Assembly (NCBI GenBank): GCA_937127245.1
Contig: CAKZLU010000024.1
Coordinates: forward strand, 49,804 to 113,803
DNA: 64,000 bases
DNA from: an uncultured Actinomycetes bacterium
Lineage (GTDB): Bacteria; Actinomycetota; Geothermincolia; Fen-727; JACVIW01
Direction of reading: 5' to 3'
Part shown: positions 28,345 to 38,313 of the stretch, piece after piece
Layout: each line of letters begins with the position of its first letter
How positions within the stretch are numbered: the first letter of the stretch is position 1
Position numbers and translations under genes: made by a program
The notes under the pieces: model-generated
What the model was told of the DNA's origin: nothing
Seen by the model: only the letters and a program-made list of their open reading frames with translations
The model's database searches: none

Positions 28345-28387
28345 TTCGCGGCGGGACGTGACCGTCCCGCCGCGAAGCCGAAACGGC
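28345..28387 (+). other. Strong intercistronic hairpin between hsp20 and grpE
   Basis: A perfect 14 bp stem (28345-28358 with 28363-28376) closes the tetraloop TGAC, and a second small hairpin GCCG-AAA-CGGC follows at 28377-28387. No T run follows, so it is unlikely to be an intrinsic terminator. It could stop 3'-5' exonucleases and raise hsp20/dnaK mRNA relative to the distal genes, or attenuate read-through. Confidence 0.7.
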
Positions 28388-28500
28388 AAATACACAAGCG
28401 CGCTTTTGATCAACGATTATACGGGTTTCATATTCCGCGTAATTTTTTAAGGCTTAAGATATATCCTCCTCGAAAGCAATCGTAACGTGAGGTGAATGAT

Positions 28501-29214
28501 ATGCCTGATGACAGGGAAAAGGATGTAAAAATAAGAAAAGGAAGCGCACCCGGTTCGGGCAGACCGCAAAAAGAGGCGGCAAAAGAGGAGGAAAAGAAGG
28601 AATGTCTGCCTGGCGGGGAGGAATTGCGCAAAGACCTGCCTGAGCCTGAATCTGGCGCGGAAGACAACGCCCCTCAGGCTGGGGAAGAAAATGTTCTTCC
28701 TTCTGTTGAGAGTGACGAGATTTCCGCTTTGAAATCGAGGATTGAAGAACTGCTTTCGGAAAACAGGGAACTACTCGATGGGCTGGTCAGGCTCAAGGCT
28801 GACTTTGAAAACTACAGGAAAAGAATGCTCAGGGAGCAGACGAGAATTCTCGAGACCGCGGGAGCTGAAACAATAAAGAAGCTCTTGCCGATCCTGGATG
28901 ATTTCGAGCGCGCTCTCGCGAACTCGAAGACGAGCGGGAGTTCGGATGCGTTCGGGCGTGGCGTGGAGATGGTTCACGAGAAGCTTCTGGACGCTCTTAG
29001 GAAAGAGGGTTTAGAAGAGGTTTGTCCTGAGGGTGAAATCTTCGATCCTCACCACCATGAAGCCATGATGGTGGTGGAGAGGGATGATTGTCCAGAGGGG
29101 ACCATAATTGAAGTTGTCCGCAAAGGATATCGTTACCGCGGAACGCTCCTTAGACCCGCAATGGTTAAGGTTTCCTGCGCGGTAAGAGATGATGGCTCCG
29201 CTGGCGCGGAGTGA
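28501..29214 (+). CDS. grpE: GrpE, nucleotide exchange factor for DnaK
   Basis: A 237-residue GrpE. Residues 1-75 are a charged, disordered-looking extension; the coiled coil runs from about 80 (SALKSRIEELL) through LKADFENYRKRMLRE, then FERALANS. The beta domain carries IFDPHHHEAMMVVE and VVRKGYRYRGTLLRPAMVKVS, the family signature. It releases ADP from DnaK. ATG at 28501 with GAGGTGA upstream. Third gene of the operon. Confidence 0.95.
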   Translation: MPDDREKDVKIRKGSAPGSGRPQKEAAKEEEKKECLPGGEELRKDLPEPESGAEDNAPQAGEENVLPSVESDEISALKSRIEELLSENRELLDGLVRLKADFENYRKRMLREQTRILETAGAETIKKLLPILDDFERALANSKTSGSSDAFGRGVEMVHEKLLDALRKEGLEEVCPEGEIFDPHHHEAMMVVERDDCPEGTIIEVVRKGYRYRGTLLRPAMVKVSCAVRDDGSAGAE

Positions 29215-29365
29215 AAACGACTTTCTTGTTGGTGATTGCGAGCTCCATAGGCGATGAGCAAGCTCTTTGCTCGTCGTGCCAATTGACTCGGAGTTGCGGA
29301 AAGCCAAGGCTGAATAACCGGTTCTCCTGGCATCATTTTCATCATCTTGCGGGGTGTAAAGGGAC

Positions 29366-30487
29366 TTGAACGGAAAGGACTATTACCAAATCCTCGGTGT
29401 ACCGAGGAATGCGACAAAGGATGAAATAAAGAAAGCTTACAGGAAGCTTGCCCAGAAGTACCATCCCGACAAGAACCCGAACAACAAGGAAGCTGAGGAC
29501 AAGTTCAAAGAAATATCTGAGGCATATGAAGTTCTCAGCAATGATGAGAAAAGGTCTCTGTACGACTCCGGCAGGTTGTTTACCGGCAGTGGCGGTTTCC
29601 GGCCGGAGGATTTTGCGGGTTTTGATTTCGGGGATTTCGCTGGCGGGCGCGGGTTCACCTTCACCGGTGACTTGGGGGATATTTTCGACCTTTTTACCGG
29701 CGGCACTCGCTTTACTGGAAGATCCGGCAGGAGAGCGCAGCGGGGAGCAGACGTTGAGGTAAATGTCACGCTTTCTTTCGAGGATTCTCTCAATGGCGCT
29801 TATGTGCCGATAACTGTTAACAGGACGGAGGCTTGCCAAACCTGTAGGGGGACTGGCTCGGCGCCCGGAACGTTCCCTGAAACCTGCCAGACGTGTGGTG
29901 GAAGGGGATACGTTTCCCAAAACCAGGGACTTTTCGCCTTGTCAAGACCCTGTCCTGAATGCGGTGGCAGGGGCGTGATAATAAGGAACCCGTGCTCCTT
30001 GTGCGGTGGACGGGGTTCCAAGGTGGTACCGAAGAATATAAAGGTTAAGATACCGCCCGGGGTAAACGACGGCTCGAGGCTTCGTTTCAAAGGCAAGGGA
30101 GAGCCGGGACCCGGCGGCGGTCCTCCCGGTGACCTTTATGTGGTCACCCGCGTAACCAAGCATCCGTATTTCGGAAGAAAGAACGGGCACATTACACTCG
30201 AATTGCCGGTGACGTTCGCGGAAGCCGCTTTGGGCACCGAGGTAATGATTCCGACCGTTGACGGAAAGGTAAAACTCAAGATTCCCGCTGGCACGCAAAG
30301 TGGCAGGGTATTCAGGTTGAAGGGAAAGGGCGCGCCTCTCTTGAAGAGCAAGGGGGGCAAGGATCGAGGAGACATGCTCGTTACCGTTAAAGTCGTGGTT
30401 CCAGGAAAGCTAAGCAAGAAGGAAAAGGAGCTTATTGAGCAGCTCGGAAAACTTGAAACGAAGGACATCCGCGCGCATCTCAAATGA
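29366..30487 (+). CDS. dnaJ: DnaJ co-chaperone (type I, complete zinc domain)
   Basis: A 373-residue type I DnaJ. The J domain starts at residue 5 (DYYQILGV) and includes the HPD motif in KYHPDKNP. A Gly/Phe-rich linker follows to about residue 130. Four CXXCXGXG-type zinc motifs follow: [24 protein letters not shown] and CSLCGGRG. The C-terminal peptide-binding domains contain [21 protein letters not shown] (shortened family motif) and [12 protein letters not shown]. The start is TTG, fixed by the J-domain boundary. It stimulates DnaK ATPase and delivers clients. The gap after grpE is about 150 bp. Confidence 0.96.
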   Translation: MNGKDYYQILGVPRNATKDEIKKAYRKLAQKYHPDKNPNNKEAEDKFKEISEAYEVLSNDEKRSLYDSGRLFTGSGGFRPEDFAGFDFGDFAGGRGFTFTGDLGDIFDLFTGGTRFTGRSGRRAQRGADVEVNVTLSFEDSLNGAYVPITVNRTEACQTCRGTGSAPGTFPETCQTCGGRGYVSQNQGLFALSRPCPECGGRGVIIRNPCSLCGGRGSKVVPKNIKVKIPPGVNDGSRLRFKGKGEPGPGGGPPGDLYVVTRVTKHPYFGRKNGHITLELPVTFAEAALGTEVMIPTVDGKVKLKIPAGTQSGRVFRLKGKGAPLLKSKGGKDRGDMLVTVKVVVPGKLSKKEKELIEQLGKLETKDIRAHLK

Positions 30488-30515
30488 GCGGCGCAGGTAG
30501 AGGAGGTGATTTTTG

Positions 30516-30905
30516 ATGGAGAAGGAGCCCTACGAAGGCGTATATATAATCAGCATCGCTGCGAAACTCGCTGAAATGCACCCGCAGACGCTGCGGATGT
30601 ACGAGAGAAAGGGGCTCCTTCGTCCTTCGAGAACTCCTAAAAACAGAAGGCGGTATTCGGACGAGGACATAAGGAGGCTCAAAAGGATACAGGAGCTCAC
30701 CCAGCTAGAGGGGTTGAATCTGGAGGGCGTGAAAAAGGTGCTCGAAATGGAGGAAGAGATAGCGGCGCTCAAAAGAGAGATAGAGCACCTGCGCATAGAA
30801 CTGGAGAACGCGGAATACAGGGTTCGCGAGCAGATAGATCAGATCAAGAGGCAGTTTGCCTTATCCAGAGCTAAGCCCATGAGCATAGCGATCCGTAAGG
30901 ATTAG
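30516..30905 (+). CDS. hspR: HspR, MerR-family heat-shock repressor
   Basis: A 129-residue MerR-type regulator. The N-terminal winged helix (about 10-75) reads YIISIAAKLAEMHPQTLRMYERKGLL and RRYSDEDIRRLKRIQEL, very close to actinobacterial HspR; a coiled-coil helix follows (residues 70-115). HspR binds HAIR inverted repeats, using DnaK as co-repressor, and falls off when DnaK is titrated by unfolded proteins. GGAGG precedes ATG 30516 by 8 bp; TTG 30513 is in frame. The HAIR-like site upstream of dnaK closes the feedback loop within this operon. Confidence 0.94.
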   Translation: MEKEPYEGVYIISIAAKLAEMHPQTLRMYERKGLLRPSRTPKNRRRYSDEDIRRLKRIQELTQLEGLNLEGVKKVLEMEEEIAALKREIEHLRIELENAEYRVREQIDQIKRQFALSRAKPMSIAIRKD

Positions 30906-31023
30906 AAATGTTTTCGGCTTTCCGCTCTTGGGTTTAATAGCAATGCAAAATCCGCGCTGAGGAAAATTCTATTTACTCTCCATACATCCCTTGACTTCAT
31001 TATAATATGGCGCGGGAGGCGTC

Positions 31024-32421
31024 ATGAGAAAAATCTACGACGTGATAATAGTGGGAGCCGGTCCTGCCGGCATTTTTTGCGCCCTCGAAATTTCCAGATC
31101 GAGCAAACTAAAGATTCTCATGCTCGACCGCGGTAAGGGGATAAATGAGCGCAAATGCCCAGCCGAAGGAAAGGGATGCCGAAAATGCAAACCCTGTAAT
31201 GTGCTATGCGGCTGGGGAGGTGCCGGCGCCTACTCAGATGGGAAACTCACGCTTTCACCTGATATTGGTGGATGGCTCAAAGAGTTTGTTCCCGAAAACA
31301 CTGTGGTTCGTCTTATTGATGAAGTTGACCGCACTTACCGCGAGTTTGGCGCACCGGACCCCCTTTTCGGGACTGATGATGACAGAATCGCGGAAATAGC
31401 CAGGCAGGCGGTGCGTGCCGGTCTTGTGCTGATACCCTCGAAGGTAAGGCACATGGGGACCGAGGTCTGTCCCCGCGTCATCCAGAGAATGTATGAGGAA
31501 CTAAAAGAAAAAGTCGAGATTCGAATGGAGACGGAGGTCAGGAATATAAGGACCAAGAATGGCGTAGTGAGCGGCGTTGTGACCTCCGACGGCAATTTCA
31601 TCGGGTGCAGGTATCTTGTTGTTGCCCCCGGCAGAAGCGGGGCTGACTGGATAAATCAGATCGCCGGAGAAGTCGGTTTGTTCCTCAACAACAGCATGGT
31701 TGACATCGGGGTTAGGGTGGAGGTTCCGGCGGCGGTGATGGAGCCGCTTACCAGCGAGCTTTATGAGCCAAAACTAATCTACTACTCGAAAACAACGGAC
31801 GACCGGGTAAGGATATTCTGTATGAATCCATACGGTGAAGTTATTAAGGAATACTACGAAGAAGTGCTCACCGTTAACGGCCATTCATACGCCGAGAAGA
31901 AAAGCGACAACACCAACTTCGCTCTTCTCGTTGACAAGCGCTTCACCGAGCCATTCCACGAACCGATTGCTTACGGGAAGTACATAGCAAGCCTCGCCAA
32001 TCTCCTGGGGGACGGGATCATAGTTCAGAGGCTCGGGGATTTGCTGTCCGGGAGGCGCTCCGATGAGAAAAGAATCACCAGGAGTACGGTGAAGCCCACA
32101 CTAAGGGACGCCACTCCCGGAGATTTGAGCCTCGTCCTTCCCTTCAGGTATCTTTCAGATATTTTAGAGATGCTTGCCGCGCTCGACGGCATTGTTCCTG
32201 GTGTTTTCTCAAAGAGCACTCTCCTTTACGGGGTCGAGGTCAAGTTTTACAGTTCACGCCTTAAGGTTTCGCCGTCGCTGGAAAGCGATGTAAAAAATCT
32301 TTACGGTGCCGGTGATGGCGTCGGCGTTACGAGAGGGCTTGTGCAAGCTTCGGCTTCCGGGATACTCGCGGCAAGATCCATCCTCAGACGAGAAAGAAAG
32401 GCTAAAGGTTCAATCATATGA
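31024..32421 (+). CDS. FAD-dependent oxidoreductase (COG2509-type dehydrogenase)
   Basis: A 465-residue flavoprotein. The FAD-binding Rossmann motif GAGPAGIFCALE is at residues 12-23. A Cys-rich segment follows, CPAEGKGCRKCKPCNVLCGWGGAGAYSDGKL, whose GWGGAGAYSDGK part is characteristic of this family of uncharacterised FAD dehydrogenases. The C-terminal FAD contact is LYGAGDGVGVTRGLVQASASG. No membrane segment. GGGAGGC lies 6 bp before ATG. Donor and acceptor are unknown; the four or five nearby cysteines could be redox-active. A TATAAT lies about 20 bp upstream of the start. Confidence 0.82.
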   Translation: MRKIYDVIIVGAGPAGIFCALEISRSSKLKILMLDRGKGINERKCPAEGKGCRKCKPCNVLCGWGGAGAYSDGKLTLSPDIGGWLKEFVPENTVVRLIDEVDRTYREFGAPDPLFGTDDDRIAEIARQAVRAGLVLIPSKVRHMGTEVCPRVIQRMYEELKEKVEIRMETEVRNIRTKNGVVSGVVTSDGNFIGCRYLVVAPGRSGADWINQIAGEVGLFLNNSMVDIGVRVEVPAAVMEPLTSELYEPKLIYYSKTTDDRVRIFCMNPYGEVIKEYYEEVLTVNGHSYAEKKSDNTNFALLVDKRFTEPFHEPIAYGKYIASLANLLGDGIIVQRLGDLLSGRRSDEKRITRSTVKPTLRDATPGDLSLVLPFRYLSDILEMLAALDGIVPGVFSKSTLLYGVEVKFYSSRLKVSPSLESDVKNLYGAGDGVGVTRGLVQASASGILAARSILRRERKAKGSII

Positions 32422-32548
32422 TTGATCAAACCCGATTGGCTCCAACAGTTTTTCGGACCGGTTTGAATAAAACGGTATCTTCTTTTTCCGTGATATATTT
32501 TTCTCAGACAAATATCGCTGCCGCAAACTTGACGGCGGGTAATGCAAG

Positions 32549-32565
32549 GGCGCAAGAGGTGCGCC
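32549..32565 (+). other. Small hairpin in the purA leader
   Basis: GGCGCA-AGAGG-TGCGCC forms a 6 bp stem about 40 bp upstream of the purA start. No known purine riboswitch elements are visible around it. Confidence 0.35.
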
Positions 32566-32605
32566 GTTGAAACAAGAATGAAGGAACAGCTAAGGGGTGT
32601 TATTT

Positions 32606-33958
32606 TTGCCAGGCACGGTAATTCTCGGTGCGCAGTGGGGAGATGAAGGAAAAGGGAAGGTGACGGACCTTCTCGCGGATCGAATGGACTACGTTGTTCG
32701 ATACGCCGGTGGGAACAACGCCGGTCATACGGTCGTTTGCGGGTCAGATGAGTTCAAACTCCACTTGATACCATCCGGTATTCTCTACCCTCACATAATT
32801 TCGGTCATCGGAAATGGCGTCGTGGTTAACCCGAAAGTCCTTCTTGAGGAGATGGATAACCTCAACGCGCGCGGTATTTCAACTGAGAACTTGAAGATAA
32901 GTTTAAACGCGCACCTTGTCATGCCTTACCATCTGGCGTTTGACCGCCTGGGCGAGTTAAGCCTGGGAAAGGCAAAACTTGGAACAACGCATAGGGGCAT
33001 CGGACCGACCTACGCTGACAAAGCTGACAGGCTTGGCTTGAGGGTTCAGGACCTTCTCGATGAAAAGATTTTCAGGACAAAGGTGGAGACGGCTCTGAAA
33101 AGGAAGAACGCGATACTGACCAAGGCTTTCGGGCAGCCGGGATTCGACGTCGATGAAATAGTGGAGGAATACATGGGGTACGCGGAGCGTCTCGAGCCCC
33201 ACATAACCGACACTTCCCTGATGCTTAACAATGCGCTGGAGGAGGGAAAAGAAGTACTTTTCGAGGGCGCCCAGGGTACTCTTCTGGACCTCGACCACGG
33301 CACTTATCCCTTCGTGACATCCTCATCGCCGACTATAGGGGGAGTCTTCACTGGCACTGGGGTAAGTCCCCGTCACGTCAGAAGAATCATAGGTGTTGCC
33401 AAAGCTTACGTTACCCGTGTTGGCTACGGACCTTTTCCAACCGAACAGGCAAACGAGATAGGTGAGCTGATGGGCAAAAGGGGTGTCGAGTTCGGCACAA
33501 CCACTGGCAGAAAGAGGCGCTGCGGCTGGCTTGATGGCGTGCTGTTGAGATACGCTGCTCGTATCAACGGGCTTACGGGGCTTGCCCTCACAAAACTCGA
33601 TGTGCTCTCGGAGTTCGAGGCTCTTAAAATATGCGTGGGTTACAGTTTTCAGGGAAAGATTTATTACGAGTTCCCGGCTCACCAATCAATATTCCATAAG
33701 TGCGAACCCCAGTATCTCGAAATACCTGGATGGCTTACTCACGTATCGGATATAACCGAAAAGGAGCGTCTTCCCAGAGAGGCGCTCAAGTACATTGAGC
33801 TGATTGAGAACATATCCGGTGTGCCGGTGGAGGTAATATCTGTTGGACCGAAGAGAAGCCAGACGATATGGGTGAGCGAAGAGATCAAGCCGGCTCGCCT
33901 CGAAAACGGTCCCTATCTGCATTTTGAGGATTACGACCCTTTTTCCGGGGGGTATTAG
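32606..33958 (+). CDS. purA: Adenylosuccinate synthetase
   Basis: A roughly 450-residue PurA, which makes adenylosuccinate from IMP, aspartate and GTP. The N-terminal signature GAQWGDEGKGKVTDLLAD holds the catalytic Asp and P-loop; GNNAGHTVV holds the catalytic His. THRGIGPTYADK, FEGAQGTLLDLDHGTYPFVTSS and the C-terminal RCGWLDG and VGPKRSQTI elements follow. TTG at 32606 is chosen because AGGGG sits 8 bp upstream and it fits the family N terminus. It leads a run of purine genes but with gaps of about 145 bp before purD. Confidence 0.96.
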   Translation: MPGTVILGAQWGDEGKGKVTDLLADRMDYVVRYAGGNNAGHTVVCGSDEFKLHLIPSGILYPHIISVIGNGVVVNPKVLLEEMDNLNARGISTENLKISLNAHLVMPYHLAFDRLGELSLGKAKLGTTHRGIGPTYADKADRLGLRVQDLLDEKIFRTKVETALKRKNAILTKAFGQPGFDVDEIVEEYMGYAERLEPHITDTSLMLNNALEEGKEVLFEGAQGTLLDLDHGTYPFVTSSSPTIGGVFTGTGVSPRHVRRIIGVAKAYVTRVGYGPFPTEQANEIGELMGKRGVEFGTTTGRKRRCGWLDGVLLRYAARINGLTGLALTKLDVLSEFEALKICVGYSFQGKIYYEFPAHQSIFHKCEPQYLEIPGWLTHVSDITEKERLPREALKYIELIENISGVPVEVISVGPKRSQTIWVSEEIKPARLENGPYLHFEDYDPFSGGY

Positions 33959-34104
33959 GTAGGCACTCTATTTCGGTAAGGCTTTAGTACCGATGAATAC
34001 TTCACGTCGTTTTTGAAAATTTCACTGGCGTTGCATCTACCTGTGGCGCCTGCCCTTAATTCGGTTTAAACCGGTCAATTAGCTGTTTTCCTGGAGGGAT
34101 AGCG

Positions 34105-35385
34105 ATGAGGGTGATGGTTATTGGAAGCGGTGGAAGGGAGCATGCGCTTGCCTGGAAAATCGCTCAGAGCCGCCTCGTTTCCGATGTCATTTGCGTGCCT
34201 GGCAATGGGGGAATGGAAGGTGACTATGAATGCTTAAAGGCAGACATCTCGGACCTTCCCTCCCTTGCTGATATTGCCGCCTCACACAGGATCGATCTGG
34301 TGGTAGTGGGTCCGGAGGCTCCTCTGGTGGAGGGAATTGCGGACGTCTTCTGGGAGAAGGGAATAGCGGTTTTCGGACCGAGCAAACAGGCGGCAATCTT
34401 GGAAGGAAGCAAATATTTTGCCAAAGAACTGATGATGCAAAACAACATACCCACCGGCAGGGCAAAGATGTTTGATTCTTACGGCGATGCGAAGCAATAC
34501 ATCGAATCTTTAGAGCCCCCAATCGTTGTAAAAGCTGACGGTCTTGCCGCGGGGAAGGGGGTGACGGTAGCCCAGACGAGGGATGAGGCTTTGAAAGCGC
34601 TTGAAAAGTGCATGGCCGAAAAAGTTTTCGGTGCTTCCGGTGACAGGGTTTTAGTCGAAGAGTTTCTCAGCGGAGAGGAGGTTTCAATTCTCACGCTTTC
34701 TGACGGGAAAAACGTCGTGCACATGGTGCCTTCACAGGACCACAAAAGGGCATACGACGGGGACGCAGGACCAAATACCGGAGGTATGGGAGCTTACTCA
34801 CCTGTGCCTGCCTTGACCGAAGAAATGGAAAAGGATATTCAGTCGCGAATAATGGAGGCGACCATAAACGCGATGGCGATTCGGGGGAATCCCTACACGG
34901 GAGTGCTTTATGGGGGTTTGATCCTGACGGATGAGGGGCTAAAGGTTCTCGAATTCAACGTGCGATTCGGCGACCCTGAGGCTCAGGCTGTGCTTCCAAG
35001 ACTTGAAAGCGACCTGCTGGAGGCTCTTATAATGGGCGTCGAGGGAAGGCTCGCTGAATGTCGGCTGAGCTGGTCTCCCCGGTTCTGCGTGTGCGTGGTG
35101 GTCGCATCAGGGGGTTATCCAGAAATTTACGAAACGGGGTTTCCCATAAGCGGGCTGAAAGCCGCTTCGAGCGATTCTAATGTTTTGATATTCCATGCCG
35201 GCACCAAAAGGGAAGACGGCAAGATTTTTACTGCCGGGGGAAGAGTGCTTAATGTTGTCGGTCTCGGGTCCGATTTCGAGGAGGCGAGGGGAATCGCCTA
35301 CGAGGCTGTTAAGATGATAAATTTCGAAGGAATGCATTACAGGACGGATATTGGTTACAGAGCCCTGCTGGCGCTCCAGGAGTAG
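34105..35385 (+). CDS. purD: Phosphoribosylamine-glycine ligase (GAR synthetase)
   Basis: A 426-residue ATP-grasp ligase of step two in purine synthesis. Visible are VIGSGGREHALAWK at the N terminus, VVGPEAPLVEGI, PPIVVKADGLAAGKGVTVA in the ATP-grasp domain, QDHKRAYDGDAGPNTGGMGAYSP and LEFNVRFGDPEAQ with Mg2+ ligands. Length is standard. GGAGGGATAGCG precedes the ATG. The gene is followed 20 bp later by purE and lies in a cluster with purB, purS and purQ. Confidence 0.97.
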   Translation: MRVMVIGSGGREHALAWKIAQSRLVSDVICVPGNGGMEGDYECLKADISDLPSLADIAASHRIDLVVVGPEAPLVEGIADVFWEKGIAVFGPSKQAAILEGSKYFAKELMMQNNIPTGRAKMFDSYGDAKQYIESLEPPIVVKADGLAAGKGVTVAQTRDEALKALEKCMAEKVFGASGDRVLVEEFLSGEEVSILTLSDGKNVVHMVPSQDHKRAYDGDAGPNTGGMGAYSPVPALTEEMEKDIQSRIMEATINAMAIRGNPYTGVLYGGLILTDEGLKVLEFNVRFGDPEAQAVLPRLESDLLEALIMGVEGRLAECRLSWSPRFCVCVVVASGGYPEIYETGFPISGLKAASSDSNVLIFHAGTKREDGKIFTAGGRVLNVVGLGSDFEEARGIAYEAVKMINFEGMHYRTDIGYRALLALQE

Positions 35386-35405
35386 CAATTTGGAGGTGAG
35401 ATATC

Positions 35406-35867
35406 GTGGATCAACCCAAGGTTCTCGTGATTACTGGCAGTAAGTCCGATCTCCCAAAAATCGAGTCATGCCCGAAGACTTTAGAGGAAATGGGCATTGC
35501 CTCCGAGGTTATTGTGGCTTCTGCTCACAGGAGCCCGAAAAAGGTCGCGGAGACCATTCAGAAAGCGGAAGAAGAGGGTGTTGAGGTGATAATCGCGGCG
35601 GCCGGGATGAGCGCTCACCTGCCGGGTGTTGTGGCTTCCCGAACCAACCTGCCCGTGATCGGAGTTCCCCTTGATGGAGGAATTCTGGGGGGAATTGACG
35701 CGCTTTTTTCAATTGTTCAGATGCCTTCCGGTATCCCGGTCGCGACGGTGGCGGTAAACGGGGCAAGGAATGCCGCGATACTCGCTGCGAGAATTCTGGC
35801 GTTGAAATACCCCGAGGTGGCTCGAAGGTTGGGCGAATACAGGCAATCGCTCGAATCTGGCACATAG
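35406..35867 (+). CDS. purE: N5-carboxyaminoimidazole ribonucleotide mutase
   Basis: A 153-residue class I PurE. The N-terminal TGSKSDLPKIESC loop, the active-site SAHRSPKK, the GMSAHLPGVVAS segment and PVIGVPLDGGILGGIDAL are all present. It moves the carboxyl of N5-CAIR to C4. The start is GTG with GGAGGTGA upstream. The usual Met after SDLP is Ile here (SDLPKIESC), a mild difference. No purK is visible in the window. Confidence 0.95.
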   Translation: MDQPKVLVITGSKSDLPKIESCPKTLEEMGIASEVIVASAHRSPKKVAETIQKAEEEGVEVIIAAAGMSAHLPGVVASRTNLPVIGVPLDGGILGGIDALFSIVQMPSGIPVATVAVNGARNAAILAARILALKYPEVARRLGEYRQSLESGT

Positions 35868-35939
35868 TGACGGCTGATCGGCAGGCTTCCGTAAATCGAG
35901 AGTAAGAAAAGAGCGTAGGCAAAAGACAAGGGTGAGCAA

Positions 35940-37241
35940 ATGATTGAGAGATACAGTCTTCCGGGGATGCAGAAGATATGGAGTGAGGAGAGCAAAATTT
36001 CCAACTGGTTGAAAGTGGAGCTTCTTGCCTGCGAGGCGATGGTCAAACTCAGTATCGTGCCTCAGGAGGCTTATGAAAGGATAAAGGAGCGCGCGAAATT
36101 TGACATAGACAGGATAAGGGAGATCGAGAAAAAGACCCGCCATGATGTTGTGGCTTTTCTGGAAAACCTCGCCGAAAACATCGGTGAGGACTCAAGGTAT
36201 ATACACCTCGGCATGACTTCATCCGACGTTCTGGACACCGCGCTCGCGCTTCAGTTAAAGGAATCGTGCGAACTCCTTCTTGAAGACACCTTGCGCCTCT
36301 TCGAATGCTTGAGGAAAAATGCCTTCAAGCATAGGAAAACCATGATGATTGGCAGGACCCACGGCGTTCACGCCGAACCAATTACCCTCGGCGTGAAATT
36401 CGCCGTTTGGGCGTTTGAAACCCATAGGAACATGCTGAGGATTAAAGCCGCCAAGAAATCCGTGTCATGCGGGAAAATCTCCGGCGCCGTGGGGACTTAC
36501 GCCAACCTCGACCCTTTCGTTGAGGAATACGTCTGCTCGAAACTCGGTCTTTCCAGGGAAGACGCCTCCACTCAAGTTGTTCAGCGCGACAGGCACGCAG
36601 AGTACATGTGCGCACTTGCCATAACAGCATCTTCCCTGGACAAATTCGCCACCGAGATAAGGGCGCTGCAGAAAACCGAGGTTCGAGAAGCGGAGGAGCC
36701 TTTCAGGGCGGGTCAAACCGGGTCCTCGGCCATGCCTCACAAGCGAAACCCCATACTCTGTGAAAGGATATGCGGTCTTGCCCGCGTGGTAAGGGCAAAC
36801 GCGCTCGCTGCGCTTGAGAATATAACGCTGTGGCATGAAAGGGACATCAGTCATTCATCAGTGGAGAGGGTGGTCTTGCCCGACAGCAGCATATTGCTTG
36901 ACTATATGCTCAATAAGTTTATCGGCATAATGGAAGACCTTGCCGTTTTCCCGGAGAGGATGAGAAAGAACATCCGAATCTCAGGTGGACTCGTCTTTTC
37001 AGAAAAGGTGATGATTGCGCTGATCGATAAAGGCGTCACAAGGCAGGAAGCCTACAGGATGGTCCAGAGAAACGCTATGAGGGCGTTTGAGGGAGGTCTC
37101 TCCTTTAAGGATAGCCTTCTCGCGGACGAGGAGGTCTTAAGGTTCTTGACCGAGGGGGAAATAGATAATTGTTTCGATATTGAGGCGTTTGTTTCGAATA
37201 CGGATGAGATATTCAAGCGCCTCGAATCCTTGCAGGTGTGA
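35940..37241 (+). CDS. purB: Adenylosuccinate lyase
   Basis: A 433-residue member of the fumarase/aspartase superfamily, cleaving SAICAR and adenylosuccinate. Markers are [14 protein letters not shown], the [17 protein letters not shown] active-site segment, [14 protein letters not shown] and the family signature [11 protein letters not shown]. The length fits the short bacterial PurB form. ATG follows GGGTGAGCAA. It lies between purE and purS in the same direction with 70 bp gaps. Confidence 0.97.
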   Translation: MIERYSLPGMQKIWSEESKISNWLKVELLACEAMVKLSIVPQEAYERIKERAKFDIDRIREIEKKTRHDVVAFLENLAENIGEDSRYIHLGMTSSDVLDTALALQLKESCELLLEDTLRLFECLRKNAFKHRKTMMIGRTHGVHAEPITLGVKFAVWAFETHRNMLRIKAAKKSVSCGKISGAVGTYANLDPFVEEYVCSKLGLSREDASTQVVQRDRHAEYMCALAITASSLDKFATEIRALQKTEVREAEEPFRAGQTGSSAMPHKRNPILCERICGLARVVRANALAALENITLWHERDISHSSVERVVLPDSSILLDYMLNKFIGIMEDLAVFPERMRKNIRISGGLVFSEKVMIALIDKGVTRQEAYRMVQRNAMRAFEGGLSFKDSLLADEEVLRFLTEGEIDNCFDIEAFVSNTDEIFKRLESLQV

Positions 37242-37311
37242 AAGGTTGCCGTTCGGGGAGAGGTTTGCGGGAATATCAAATTCAACGGGAATTCGAGGGG
37301 AGTGAGGCGGT

Positions 37312-37557
37312 TTGGCTTTCGCGAAGGTTTACGTGACTTTAAAAGAGGGTATATCCGATCCGCAGGGGCTGACCATTCTACGCGCTTTAAAATCTCTCGG
37401 ATATGATGAGGTTGAGGACCTGCGGGTTGGCAAGTACATGGAACTGAAGATTTCGGGCGATGATCCTGAGGCGATCTCAGAAAGGGTGAAGGAGATGTCA
37501 GAAAGGCTCCTTGCCAACCCGATAATTGAGGACTACCGAGTGGAGGTCGAGGAATAA
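37312..37557 (+). CDS. purS: PurS subunit of FGAM synthase
   Basis: An 81-residue PurS with the family pattern KVYVTLKEGISDPQG...LGYDEVEDLRVGKYMEL and NPIIEDYRVEVE. PurS bridges PurL and PurQ in the three-subunit formylglycinamidine ribonucleotide synthase. The start is TTG, preceded by GGGAGTGAGG. Its TAA is followed directly by the ATG of purQ, so the two are likely translated together. purL is not next to it in this window. Confidence 0.94.
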   Translation: MAFAKVYVTLKEGISDPQGLTILRALKSLGYDEVEDLRVGKYMELKISGDDPEAISERVKEMSERLLANPIIEDYRVEVEE

Positions 37558-38262
37558 ATGAACTTCGGGGTCATTGTTTTTCCCGGTTCGAATTGCGAGC
37601 AGGATTGCTATTATGTGCTCGAAAGCGTGCTCAAACAGCGCATTGAGTATGTGTGGCATGAGGAAACCTCTCTTAAAGGGTACGACTGTATTATTCTCCC
37701 CGGAGGTTTTTCATACGGTGATTATTTGCGTTCCGGAGCGATCGCCCGTTTCTCGCCGGTGATGAGGGCGGTCGCTGATTTTGCTGAGAAGGGCGGGTAC
37801 GTAATAGGAATCTGCAATGGTTTTCAAATTCTCCTCGAAGCGGGACTGCTTCCCGGTGCGATGTTGAGAAACACCGGTTTGAAGTTCATATGCAGGTTTG
37901 TCCACATCAGGGTGGAGACAACAAGCACTCCCTGGTCAAACGCCGCTTACCACCACCAGGTACTGCGGATTCCAATAGCGCACAACGAGGGCAATTATCA
38001 GGTTCCGGAAGACGTCCTTTTTGAGATGAAACAACGAGGGCAGATAGTTTTTAGATACTGCTCGCCTGAAGGCAGCGTGCTTCCCGAATACAATCCCAAT
38101 GGATCAGTGGAAAATATTGCGGGCATATGCAACAGAGAGGGGAACATTCTTGGAATGATGCCGCACCCGGAGAGAGCGTCAGAAGGCATCCTCGGCTCCT
38201 CCGACGGTCTTTACATCTGGAAATCGATACTAAGTCACTGCGGGGCGGATGTCGCCATTTAG
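37558..38262 (+). CDS. purQ: PurQ, glutaminase subunit of FGAM synthase
   Basis: A 234-residue class I glutamine amidotransferase. N-terminal [18 protein letters not shown], the [18 protein letters not shown] segment, the nucleophile Cys in [18 protein letters not shown], and the His/Glu pair in [10 protein letters not shown] are all present. It supplies ammonia to PurL. It begins immediately after the purS stop. It ends the visible purine run; purL, purF and purM must lie elsewhere. Confidence 0.96.
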   Translation: MNFGVIVFPGSNCEQDCYYVLESVLKQRIEYVWHEETSLKGYDCIILPGGFSYGDYLRSGAIARFSPVMRAVADFAEKGGYVIGICNGFQILLEAGLLPGAMLRNTGLKFICRFVHIRVETTSTPWSNAAYHHQVLRIPIAHNEGNYQVPEDVLFEMKQRGQIVFRYCSPEGSVLPEYNPNGSVENIAGICNREGNILGMMPHPERASEGILGSSDGLYIWKSILSHCGADVAI

Positions 38263-38313
38263 TATAATGATCCACCAAAACACCGGCTACAGGGAAGAAG
38301 GGGTGTTTGATTT

